Below, piece by piece: positions 1 to 6,864 of a stretch of DNA of 16,497 bases (the first letter of the stretch is position 1; every line of letters starts with the position of its first letter). A model generated the notes under the pieces. It was given only the letters and a program-made list of their open reading frames with translations, made no database searches and had not been told where the DNA came from. Both the position numbers and the translations under genes were made by a program. This stretch comes from Bacillota bacterium (GTDB lineage Bacteria; Bacillota; Clostridia; Christensenellales; Aristaeellaceae): the NCBI GenBank assembly GCA_023409955.1, contig JAEYQQ010000075.1:1-16497 (forward strand), given 5' to 3'.

Positions 1-1
1 G

Positions 2-808
2 AATACGGTGATCCATGAAGCAATGATATTTCTGGAGCAGAGCGGTATAGCAATCGAAGGGATCGGCGTATCGGCAACCGGTCAGATCGATGTTGAAATG
101 GGAACGGCCATCGGAACGAATGGAAGAATTCCCAATTACGAGGGTGCGGAAATCAAACGTGACATGGAAAAGGCATTCTCCGTAACGGTTTCTGTGCAGA
201 ATGACGCCAATGCTGCCGTGCTTGGTGAGTGCTTTGCTGGAGGAGCAAAAGGCCTGCAGCACGTTGTGATGATCACGCTGGGGACCGGCGTGGGCGGCGG
301 CGTTGTTGTGGATGGAAAACTTCTGTACGGAACTCGGGGGATCGCTGGGGAGCTGGGGCATTTTACGCTGTATCAAAACGGGCTGCCCTGCACATGCGGC
401 AAAGTGGGTTGTTACGAGAATTATGCCTCCACATCAGCGCTGCTGCGGGAAGCGCGACGTGTAACCGGAGAACAGCTACTGGATGGACGATCTGTGTTTG
501 AACGGGTAGAAAACGACGATTGTCTTATACAGGAAGTACTTGCTCTATGGATTGACAATATTGCTGCTGGAATTTCGGGGCTTGTTCATATCTTCAATCC
601 GCAAATGGTTCTCATTGGAGGAGGTGTCAGCGTGCAGGAAGAACTGCTGATTACGCCTTTGCGCCAAAGGGTGTTGGCCAGCGTGATGCCTCGATTTGCA
701 GAGCAGCTTTTGATCAAAGGTGTAATGCTTGGAAATGATGCCGGAATGATTGGGGCAGCTAAATATTGCATGGATCAAATAAAACATGGATACCAAAACC
801 AACCATAA
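2..808 (+). CDS. ROK-family sugar kinase or NagC-type regulator, 5' end cut by window edge
   Basis: The reading frame is open from base 2, so the gene begins upstream of the window. About 268 residues are visible. In sequence: the ROK signature region with QNDANAA, whose Asp is the family's catalytic base; the glycine-rich GTGVGGGVVVDG phosphate-binding segment; AGELGH; and the zinc-binding CTCGKVGCYE motif (CxCGxxGCxE). The C-terminal helix after PQMVLIGGGVS completes the fold. Known ROK members are cytosolic glucokinases, N-acetylmannosamine kinases or other hexose kinases; others carry an N-terminal winged helix and act as repressors such as NagC or XylR. The missing N-terminus decides between these, so I leave it open. 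It ends in a clear terminator and is separated by about 1.5 kb of decayed DNA from the ABC locus, so a shared operon is not supported. Confidence 0.9.
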   Translation, partial: NTVIHEAMIFLEQSGIAIEGIGVSATGQIDVEMGTAIGTNGRIPNYEGAEIKRDMEKAFSVTVSVQNDANAAVLGECFAGGAKGLQHVVMITLGTGVGGGVVVDGKLLYGTRGIAGELGHFTLYQNGLPCTCGKVGCYENYASTSALLREARRVTGEQLLDGRSVFERVENDDCLIQEVLALWIDNIAAGISGLVHIFNPQMVLIGGGVSVQEELLITPLRQRVLASVMPRFAEQLLIKGVMLGNDAGMIGAAKYCMDQIKHGYQNQP

Positions 809-831
809 GATAACAACACAAAAACAAAGAT

Positions 832-866
832 TCAGAGCGAGTAGAAATACTCGGTCTGATTTTTTG
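832..866 (+). terminator. Rho-independent terminator of the ROK gene
   Basis: Arms TCAGAGCGAGTA (832-843) and TACTCGGTCTGA (848-859) pair at 11 of 12 positions around a GAAA loop and are followed by TTTTTT. It lies 24 bases after the ROK stop codon. Confidence 0.9.
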
Positions 867-1078
867 TTTAATTGAAAACCTTACAATGGCATAAGCAAAA
901 GCAGCAAAATCTTTATTGAACAAGCAAAGAGGCATTAGCCATAAACAGATGTATGTTCTGAACTCAGTTAAGAAGTTTTTCTGAACATGAGTGGTAAAAG
1001 GAGGGGAGTATTCAATTTCCTATCGCATGATGGTTAAGCCTAGTGCTCTAAATGAACGAAAGAGCGAGGTACATACGT

Positions 1079-1378
1079 ATGTGGGAGATTGTGTTGAGGG
1101 TGCTGGCGTCGAATGGCGGGGCTATCGCGGACTTCTTCGGTGAATGGACCATACTCCTGACATGCCTTGTCATCGTCAGCACGTTGGATCATCTGACCAG
1201 GTGTTTGGTGGCCTAGCCCGGCTATAGCCCAAAATCAGGTGATGGCAAGCTGAGCAGCAAGGCGAGATTTGATGGACTCTTACAAAACGGCATGATCTGA
1301 TCGGTAGTATTGGTGACCACGGTGCTGGGCAAGGTGGTGGGGAACCAGACAACCGTTAGTTTGTATATACAAAAATAA
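1079..1378 (+). pseudogene. Decayed phage holin (toxin-secretion/phage-lysis holin type)
   Basis: A single reading frame of 99 codons is interrupted by two in-frame stops, TAG after LDHLTRCLVA and TGA after FDGLLQNGMI. The translated pieces resemble the phage_holin_4/TcdE-like family: an N-terminal MWEIVLRVLASNGGAIADFF, a hydrophobic segment ILLTCLVIVSTLDHLT, the polar GDGKLSSKARFDGLLQNGM loop, and a second hydrophobic segment VVLVTTVLGKVVGN. Family holins are about 130-150 residues, so the C-terminus is also missing. An alternative start lies at 1052. It is a prophage scar; no phage lysin or structural gene could be recognised beside it. The family assignment is from pattern memory and is fairly good but not certain. 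Confidence 0.6.
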
Positions 1379-1493
1379 GCGAGAGTGAATCCTAGGCTTG
1401 GAACGTGATACCTTGTGCAAAGCCGCAATGGCGGCTGCGTGAACCGCATGTACGAAATTGCAAACGTGGTACAAAATGTGGTACTAGCAAAAG

Positions 1494-1530
1494 AAAAAAA
1501 GGCAGGAAACCCTTGTGTTTCCTGCCTTTT
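1494..1530 (-). terminator. Terminator directly downstream of the tRNA-Pro fragment
   Basis: On the minus strand GGCAGGAAAC and GTTTCCTGCC form a perfect 10-bp stem (1501-1510 with 1517-1526) ending in TTTTTTT. It starts a few bases after the CCA end of the tRNA fragment, as expected for a tRNA transcription unit. Confidence 0.9.
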
Positions 1531-1534
1531 TCAA

Positions 1535-1579
1535 TGGTCTGGGTGAGAGGATTTGAACCTCCGGCCTCTTGAACCCCAT
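1535..1579 (-). tRNA. 3' part of tRNA-Pro(GGG), truncated; probable attachment site
   Basis: Read on the minus strand, the segment begins inside an anticodon loop (TGGGGT, giving anticodon GGG). It continues with the 3' anticodon stem TCAAG, variable loop AGGCC, T-arm GGAGG-TTCAAAT-CCTCT, 3' acceptor strand CACCCAG, discriminator A and an encoded CCA. The 5' half (acceptor, D-arm, 5' anticodon stem) is absent: bases upstream of the loop do not pair with TCAAG. Such an isolated tRNA 3' end followed by the tRNA's own terminator is the usual trace left when an element integrates into a tRNA gene. The element would lie to the right (higher coordinates), with the whole tRNA at its far end. It is not a functional tRNA. 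Confidence 0.8.
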
Positions 1580-1733
1580 CGATATAAAAAGTAATCAGAA
1601 TTCCTTGAATGTCCTAGTGAAATAAGGATTTGTCCGACTCTGACCGGACAAGGGTGAGAGATAAAAGTTGCAAAAAAGTTGCAGTTGCAGAGGGCAAAAG
1701 TGTCAAGTGGCCGGAAGAGTAGAAAAAAAGCGA
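1580..1733. other. Intergenic segment inside the presumed element end, with arm-like repeats
   Basis: No gene is recognised. The segment holds AAGTAATCAGA at 1588, which also occurs near 16350, and the GTTGCA-rich repeat at 1663-1685 described separately. One forward frame over the repeat reads KVAKKLQLQRAKVSS, reminiscent of the basic tails of some integrases, but too short to call. Confidence 0.4.
1663..1685 (+). repeat. 23-bp direct repeat, left copy (GTTGCA-rich)
   Basis: These 23 bases, two tandem AAAAGTTGCA-type units followed by GT, are identical to 16443-16465 near the other end of the window. A further GTTGCAG follows at 1684-1690. The placement next to a tRNA fragment on the left and an integrase remnant on the right suggests integrase arm-binding sites of related elements. 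That function is inference. Confidence 0.7.
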
Positions 1734-1955
1734 TTATACATTTGCTTTTATCATTCTGCTCCTAATAGCCCAATATAAAGTTGCTGCTGGGAGCAACGGA
1801 ATGGTGAACAGGGTGAACATGTTGTCATAGCCAAGTTTAACTGCAACTATCTCCGTTAAAACCGGTGCAAAGCCTTGGTCGATATCAGCGCCTAAATAAT
1901 AAGTGCAGGAAGCTGCGCCTCTGCGGCTTTCATCAACCACCAGAAGGAAGCTCGC
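1734..1955 (-). pseudogene. C-terminal fragment of an MFS transporter
   Basis: The minus-strand frame is open for about 73 codons and starts directly after a stop, without a start codon of its own. It reads DESRRGAASCTYYLGADI followed by hydrophobic stretches (QGFAPVLTEIVAVKLGYDNM, TLFTIPLLPAATLYWAIRS) and a basic end. The RRGAAS-TYYLGADIG pattern followed by a last pair of membrane helices is typical of the end of drug or sugar transporters of the major facilitator superfamily. Everything before the last two helices is missing, so it is a remnant. Confidence 0.55.
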
Positions 1956-1981
1956 TTAACAGCAGCCCAAGTAGGCGTAAA

Positions 1982-2006
1982 AACTCCCCGTATGGGAGCT
2001 TTTTTG
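1982..2006 (+). terminator. Short terminator
   Basis: CTCCC and GGGAG flank a short loop and are followed by a run of T. No plus-strand gene now precedes it, so it may be the relic of a lost gene. Confidence 0.6.
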
Positions 2007-2016
2007 ATAGCCATTT

Positions 2017-2046
2017 AGCATCTGAGTAATCAGATGCTCTTTTTTG
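2017..2046 (+). terminator. Second terminator in tandem
   Basis: AGCATCTG (2017-2024) and CAGATGCT (2031-2038) form a perfect 8-bp stem with loop AGTAAT, followed by C and seven T. Together with the preceding hairpin it insulates the regulator gene from upstream transcription. Confidence 0.8.
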
Positions 2047-2208
2047 TAGATGCATACTTCATGTAAAATGATTATAACGAACAGAGCCTGAAAAACAGGT
2101 TTTTAGTCAATGGTGGTTGGCGTAAAAATGAGGTTTGTGGTGACCTTGTGTGAAGATATGTATAAATTGGGACAAATCCTTAGTGTAGCAGATTTTTGTT
2201 ATAAAATA

Positions 2209-2217
2209 TGTTATACT
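2209..2217 (+). promoter_or_regulatory. Extended -10 promoter of the AraC-type regulator
   Basis: TGTTATACT fits the extended -10 form TGnTATAAT with one mismatch. No good -35 box lies 16-18 bases upstream, which is usual for extended -10 promoters. It sits about 60 bases before the start codon in an AT-rich stretch. Confidence 0.55.
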
Positions 2218-2277
2218 GTATAAACACATAGCGTTCTGAAAGAAAATAGTGGATTTGAAATGCAAAGGTGGTAAAGG

Positions 2278-4518
2278 ATGAATCATCAGCAAAGATGTAA
2301 CAAGGCGCGGGGCAGTCTATTTGCTCAGTATTTCATATCCTTTATATGTATCATTTTAGTACCTATTATTGCTTTTAGCAGTCTTCTATACATTTTCGTC
2401 TCCACGCGTATGGACATGGAGATTGATTCGCGACTGGAAAGTACAGCCCAAGCGCTGGCTGCTCAAATGGATTCTATGTTGATACAGTTAGAAGGCGAGA
2501 TAACACGCTTTGCATTGGAGCTTGAAAGCAGTGACCTAATGACGTTGGTATTGAATACAGAGCAGAGAATGCAAAAGCTGGCTGAACTACGAACGCGCTT
2601 GGAAAGCAGCGCCAGCACCAACACGATTATCAATATCATTGGCATATACTTTGGCGACCAGAAAAAGGCTATCACTCAACGGGGATATTATCCTGAGGGT
2701 GCGGAGTTGGACTGGGAATCAATACGAATGTTACTATACAGTGATCATATCAATGGTATACATTCATACCGCAGAGATGATGGAACCATTGAGATCGTTG
2801 TAGCAAAAAGTATTCCGATACATCAAAGAAAAGGACGGAACTTCATCTTTTGTACTTTAGACGGGGACGTTTTAAGTCAGTATGCGCAATTTGGCTGGGA
2901 GGAAGCTGATAGTTTCTTGCTGGATGCTCAGAACAATATATTGGCGTCTTCGCGCATGGATATGCTGTCTTTGGATTACAGATCAGATTTTGAAGGTGCG
3001 ATGACTGACAATGGAAACAGGCATAAAGCGATTGCATCTAAAGTAATGCCTTGGAAGTATGTCATCAGTATTCCAAACCAGACAGCCAACGCTGATATAA
3101 TACGATTTCTCTGGATCATCTTATTGATCGTCATAGCTTTAAGTGGGCTTGGGATTGCATTTTCTTACATGATGGCCCATGTTTTTTATAAGCCTATTGC
3201 TCAGCTTGCTCATTCTGCGCGCATGGAACTATCAAAGATTCAAGGTCGGGAGATTACACCTTCCCCTAATGATATACTGTTTATCAATCAAGCGGTCAAT
3301 GCCATTTCTGCATATGGAACTGCTTTGGAACAATGCTTGGATAGCGGCCGCGGCAGAGTACTTTCTAGCATCTTCAGGCATCTGCTGGATGGAAACGCAA
3401 TCAATCAGCAAGAAGTTCATGAAATACTGGAAAACTATATGTTTGATACTAGCGATAGACAGTTCACTATTTTTGTGGTGGAATTGAGATCCGATGATAT
3501 CAATCAGAAGTGGGATGGCTGGATCAGCAGGTATCAGCTGGAAACATTTATCAAGGATGCCCTTTGTCAGATGGAGGAATGGGAAGCACTGGCGGTGGAA
3601 ATGGAGAAATACAGGCTGTGTGGTGTCATCACAAGGCCTGCACAGGAAGAAAAACTGAACCAGAAATTTTTCGAACTGATACTTGAGCGTCTTGGTGAGC
3701 AGTGGCCGTATGCACGGATTGCAGTGGGAGATACTGTATATAGCCTTGGGGATATAACCGGCCAGTATATAAAGGCAGAGCGGGCCATTTCCAGTGCGCC
3801 AGTAAAGCAGAGCTTTGGCATTGTTGACATTGCTGGGCAGTCAGATAAGGATATAGATTTGCCTGGGATCAGATTTCGCTGGCTGGAAAGTGTAGCAAAT
3901 AATATCCTGGTAGAGGATTTGCAGGCTGTAAACCGTTTGGTGGACGAATGGGTTGATAGTATGGTAATGACAAGTAATGTTTCATTGTTACGCCTTCAAG
4001 AGTCTGCCCTTCAGATAACGGCTTATCTTGGAGTAGTTTTGAAGGAGAGAATGCCTGAAGTTCATGATTGGCCTGCGCCTATTACGCTAAAGCAGGCCTC
4101 CAATGCACTTAATCCTGAGGATGTCTGCCGTTTAATACAGCAATTCTGTATACAAGCGGTTGCGTGTATTCAAAGGGAGATGCATCAGCATGGCCGGGGT
4201 AAGATTGATCGGGCAGTACAATATGTAGATGCGCATTATCGTGAAGATATCTCCTTGACTCAGGTGGCAGACTTGATGGATATGACTCCTCAATACCTCA
4301 GCAGCACCTTCAAAAGCCACGTTGGTAAAAACTTTACGGAATATATCAACCATATGCGGCTGGAGAATGCAGCACGTCTGCTTAAACAAACAGCTCTGGC
4401 GGTGCAGGAAATATCTGAACAGTCAGGTTACAATAGCGTGCAGTATTTCACTAGAAAATTTAAAGAGATGTATGGAATAACACCTACCCAATATAGGGAA
4501 AATGCGTTGGGAGAGTAA
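2278..4518 (+). CDS. Membrane-anchored AraC-family transcriptional regulator (one-component sensor)
   Basis: The product has 746 residues. A first membrane helix at about 16-41 (YFISFICIILVPIIAFSSLL) and a second at about 273-302 (FLWIILLIVIALSGLGIAF) enclose an extracellular region of about 230 residues, likely the ligand sensor. After a cytoplasmic linker of about 340 residues comes a C-terminal AraC/XylS DNA-binding domain (about 643-742) with both helix-turn-helix units: ISLTQVADLMDMTPQYLSSTFK and VQEISEQSGYNSVQYFTRKFKEMYGITPTQYR. No response-regulator receiver domain or histidine kinase is seen, so signal and DNA binding are joined in one chain. This design is known from Paenibacillus and Clostridia, where it sits beside sugar ABC importers. 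The start is set by the ribosome binding site AAAGGTGG (2264-2271), 6 bases before ATG. It most likely controls the transporter operon that follows; the ligand is unknown. Confidence 0.92.
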   Translation: MNHQQRCNKARGSLFAQYFISFICIILVPIIAFSSLLYIFVSTRMDMEIDSRLESTAQALAAQMDSMLIQLEGEITRFALELESSDLMTLVLNTEQRMQKLAELRTRLESSASTNTIINIIGIYFGDQKKAITQRGYYPEGAELDWESIRMLLYSDHINGIHSYRRDDGTIEIVVAKSIPIHQRKGRNFIFCTLDGDVLSQYAQFGWEEADSFLLDAQNNILASSRMDMLSLDYRSDFEGAMTDNGNRHKAIASKVMPWKYVISIPNQTANADIIRFLWIILLIVIALSGLGIAFSYMMAHVFYKPIAQLAHSARMELSKIQGREITPSPNDILFINQAVNAISAYGTALEQCLDSGRGRVLSSIFRHLLDGNAINQQEVHEILENYMFDTSDRQFTIFVVELRSDDINQKWDGWISRYQLETFIKDALCQMEEWEALAVEMEKYRLCGVITRPAQEEKLNQKFFELILERLGEQWPYARIAVGDTVYSLGDITGQYIKAERAISSAPVKQSFGIVDIAGQSDKDIDLPGIRFRWLESVANNILVEDLQAVNRLVDEWVDSMVMTSNVSLLRLQESALQITAYLGVVLKERMPEVHDWPAPITLKQASNALNPEDVCRLIQQFCIQAVACIQREMHQHGRGKIDRAVQYVDAHYREDISLTQVADLMDMTPQYLSSTFKSHVGKNFTEYINHMRLENAARLLKQTALAVQEISEQSGYNSVQYFTRKFKEMYGITPTQYRENALGE

Positions 4519-4535
4519 GAAAACAGCGTGAGCCA

Positions 4536-4600
4536 GCCCCGTTGAAAAGACAATTATGCATGCTGAATGCGTAATTGCCTTTTCAACGGGGCAATTTTTT
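4536..4600 (+). terminator. Strong terminator of the regulator gene
   Basis: A near-perfect stem of about 20 bp runs from GCCCCGTTGAAAAG (4536) to CTTTTCAACGGGGC (4579-4592), and is followed by AATTTTTT. It separates the regulator transcript from the transporter operon. Confidence 0.93.
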
Positions 4601-4717
4601 ATGCTATAGATATATTAATTGGTGGAAATATCGCCAAATCGTAAATTAGTTTCGTTTATATGAATATATTGCAATGTCCTGTCTGAAGTATGTTTCACTC
4701 AATGAAGAATCTACAAT

Positions 4718-4745
4718 TTGCAGAGATTTGGTTCCGTGTTATGAT
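4718..4745 (+). promoter_or_regulatory. Candidate promoter of the ABC/flavoprotein operon
   Basis: TATGAT (4740-4745) matches the -10 consensus at five of six positions. TTGCAG lies 16 bases upstream as a weak -35. A weak -35 would fit a promoter needing an activator such as the neighbouring AraC protein. The leader from here to the first start codon would be about 235 bases. Confidence 0.35.
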
Positions 4746-4784
4746 CAAAGCAACTTAGAGAACATTCGCATTCTAACGGCTACT

Positions 4785-4847
4785 GCGGTCTATGAACCGC
4801 TGCAATGCCTTTTTATTCAGGAGTCCGATGAAACAGCGGTCATATGA
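4785..4847 (+). promoter_or_regulatory. Two spaced GCGGTC-ATGA repeats in the operon leader
   Basis: GCGGTCTATGA (4785-4795) recurs as GCGGTCATATGA (4836-4847), 51 bases apart. The first copy is also part of an imperfect inverted repeat (GCGGT/ACCGC). Direct repeats of this size near a regulated promoter could be binding sites of the adjacent AraC protein, but they lie downstream of the proposed promoter, so the role is open. Confidence 0.25.
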
Positions 4848-4853
4848 CAATTG

Positions 4854-4960
4854 TGCTGTCTATTTCATGACGGTTTTGCTCCGCTGTGTCAGGTTTATCG
4901 TGCTGATAAGAGGTTTGACTTGCTGTCGGAAAAGAGAGCTTTCCGAGGAAATAGACAGCA
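4854..4960 (+). promoter_or_regulatory. Long-range inverted repeat in the 5' leader of the transporter operon
   Basis: TGCTGTCTATTTC (4854-4866) is perfectly complementary to GAAATAGACAGCA (4948-4960). The 81 bases between contain a second hairpin, TCGGAAA (4926-4932) with TTTCCGA (4940-4946). The outer right arm ends a few bases before the purine-rich GAAGGAAAGGCGG tract that may serve as a ribosome binding site. The RNA could fold into a closed multi-stem structure just before translation starts. No known riboswitch class is recognised. Confidence 0.5.
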
Positions 4961-4987
4961 GAAGGAAAGGCGGTTGATGGATCAGGC

Positions 4988-5944
4988 ATGCATACAGCAA
5001 TAAATTCCAGTTCAAAAGCCAAAGGAGCAAAACGGAGGTTTGGACCATCTTTATTAAAGCAATGCCAAAAGAAATGGCAGTTGTTGTTATTGTTTCTCCC
5101 CGGGTTAGTGTATTACATTATATTTAGATACGTTCCCATGTATGGTATAACGGTTGCTTTTAAGGATTTTAAGCCACTATTGGGTATCACTGGAAGCCCT
5201 TTCATTGGCTTTAACCATTTTGAGCGGCTTATTGCCTCGCCGGATTTCTGGAATGTGTTCCGAAATACAATTATTATTAGCGTTTACAAAATTGTTCTGT
5301 TCTTCCCGGTGCCAATTATGCTTTCCATTATGCTCAATGAAATTCGTCATACGACTGGAAAGCGGCTGGCACAAACGGCACTATATCTGCCTCACTTTTT
5401 GTCCTGGGTTATTTTTACAGGGGTGGTTAATTCTCTGCTTTCCTCCAAAGGGCTTATCAATTATCTTGTTGAGCTGATGGGAGGGCAAAGCCAGGTATTT
5501 CTTGCGGAATCCGAATACTTCAGAACCATTATTGTCTTAACCTCCATTTGGAAGGAAGCCGGCTGGAACACCGTCATCTATCTTGCTGCCATAGCGGGCA
5601 TTAATCCAGAATTATATGAAGCTGCCTTGATGGATGGCGCCGGGCTGTTTCGCCGTATTTGGCATGTAACACTTCCCTGTATTAAGAGTACCATTGTCAT
5701 CACTTTTATCATGCGGCTGGGCAGTGTGATGGATGCAGGTTTTGAGCAAGTGCTACTCATGTACAATGTGGCCGTTTATGACGTTGGTGATATTCTAGGT
5801 ACATTCGTCTACCGAATGGGCATCACCAGGGGACAGATCGGATTTTCCACCGCCGCTGACCTATTTAAAGGCATTATCAACTTGGCTCTTGTTTGGGGCT
5901 CCAACGTCATAATACGCAAAATGGGTGAGGAGGGACTGTGGTGA
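4988..5944 (+). CDS. Sugar ABC transporter permease, LplB type
   Basis: This 318-residue inner-membrane protein forms one half of a carbohydrate import channel. An N-terminal basic stretch leads to a first helix at about 34-48 (LLLLFLPGLVYYIIFRYVPM), followed by the LplB-type segment YGITVAFKDFKPLLGI and five further helices. The cytoplasmic EAA loop, which docks the ATPase, is LYEAALMDGAGLFRRIWHVT at about 214-233. It belongs to the binding-protein-dependent permease family used for oligosaccharides and rhamnogalacturonan or lipoprotein-linked uptake. Its stop overlaps the start of the second permease. The ribosome binding site is poorly spaced for ATG 4988 (AAAGGCGG ends about 14 bases upstream), so the exact start is less sure. 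No ATPase gene is present in the window; systems of this type usually share an MsmX-like ATPase. Confidence 0.93.
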   Translation: MHTAINSSSKAKGAKRRFGPSLLKQCQKKWQLLLLFLPGLVYYIIFRYVPMYGITVAFKDFKPLLGITGSPFIGFNHFERLIASPDFWNVFRNTIIISVYKIVLFFPVPIMLSIMLNEIRHTTGKRLAQTALYLPHFLSWVIFTGVVNSLLSSKGLINYLVELMGGQSQVFLAESEYFRTIIVLTSIWKEAGWNTVIYLAAIAGINPELYEAALMDGAGLFRRIWHVTLPCIKSTIVITFIMRLGSVMDAGFEQVLLMYNVAVYDVGDILGTFVYRMGITRGQIGFSTAADLFKGIINLALVWGSNVIIRKMGEEGLW

Positions 5945-6807
5945 TTAAGACCAAAGGAGATAAACTGGTGCTGACGATCAACGCAGCACTGATTGCACTC
6001 ATCAGTGTGATAATGATCTATCCGTTCTGGTATCAGATCAGTTTGTCGCTAAGCGATGCCGTGCAGGCAAGGCAAGGTGGGGCATTTCTTATTCCCAGGG
6101 GATTTTCCCTAACTGCTTACAAAACGGTGCTCTCCTCTACCGCCATGGGATATGGGTTTGTCAATACTGTGTTTGTCACAGTGCTTGGCACGGTGCTTAG
6201 TCTTATGGTGACTAGTACCACCGCATATCCCTTGTCCCGTAAGGATATGCCCATGCACAAGCTGTTTACAATGATGGTGGTATTTACCTTCATTTTCAGC
6301 GGCGGTATGATCCCCACCTTTTTGGTGGTAAGGGAGTTAGGGTTGATCAACTCACACTGGGCGTTGATACTGCCGGTGCTGGTGGCTTCTTATAACGTAT
6401 TGATTATGAGAAACTTTTTTGCCAATATTCCCAAAGAGATGGAGGAGTCGGCTCATATTGACGGTGCTGGCGATATTCGGATTTTCTTTTCACTAATTCT
6501 TCCTCTTTCAGGGCCTGTATTGGCTACAGTGGGGCTATGGCTGGCGGTAGGCTACTGGAACAATTACTTTAACGCCATGCTATACATCAATAAGCGTGAG
6601 ATGCGGGTTCTGCAACAGATATTAATGGAAATCATCAATTCATCCAGGGCTGATGATGTGCTGAATGTAGAAAACGCTGCGGGGATTACCCCGGAAACCG
6701 TAAAGGCAGCCAGTATTATGGTTATCAGCATACCTATTTTATGCGTGTATCCCTTCCTTCAAAGATTCTTTGTAAAAGGAGTGATGGTAGGTTCTGTGAA
6801 AGGCTAA
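5938..6807 (+). CDS. Sugar ABC transporter permease, YtcP/LplC type
   Basis: This 289-residue second channel subunit pairs with the preceding permease. Six hydrophobic helices are visible, the first at about 12-30 (LTINAALIALISVIMIYPFW), followed by the family segment YQISLSLSDAVQARQGG. The EAA docking loop reads EESAHIDGAGDIRIFFSLIL. The C-terminal end FLQRFFVKGVMVGSVKG is the standard ending of this family. Two GTG codons, 5938 and 5941, overlap the previous stop. The AGGAGGG tract at 5928-5934 is better spaced for 5941, so the protein may start one codon later. The overlap indicates translational coupling and equal production of the two permeases. Confidence 0.93.
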   Translation: MVIKTKGDKLVLTINAALIALISVIMIYPFWYQISLSLSDAVQARQGGAFLIPRGFSLTAYKTVLSSTAMGYGFVNTVFVTVLGTVLSLMVTSTTAYPLSRKDMPMHKLFTMMVVFTFIFSGGMIPTFLVVRELGLINSHWALILPVLVASYNVLIMRNFFANIPKEMEESAHIDGAGDIRIFFSLILPLSGPVLATVGLWLAVGYWNNYFNAMLYINKREMRVLQQILMEIINSSRADDVLNVENAAGITPETVKAASIMVISIPILCVYPFLQRFFVKGVMVGSVKG

Positions 6808-6864
6808 GGAGGAAAGCGCATTGGATTGATCGTATGCTATATGAATACGCAAGGAGGATGTTTC

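Noticed and set aside
4792..4977. 61-residue open frame in the leader of the transporter operon, ending at the TGATG overlap
   Set aside because: No ribosome binding site, no recognisable motif, cysteine- and arginine-rich random-like composition, and it overlaps the inverted-repeat structure. Treated as non-coding leader.
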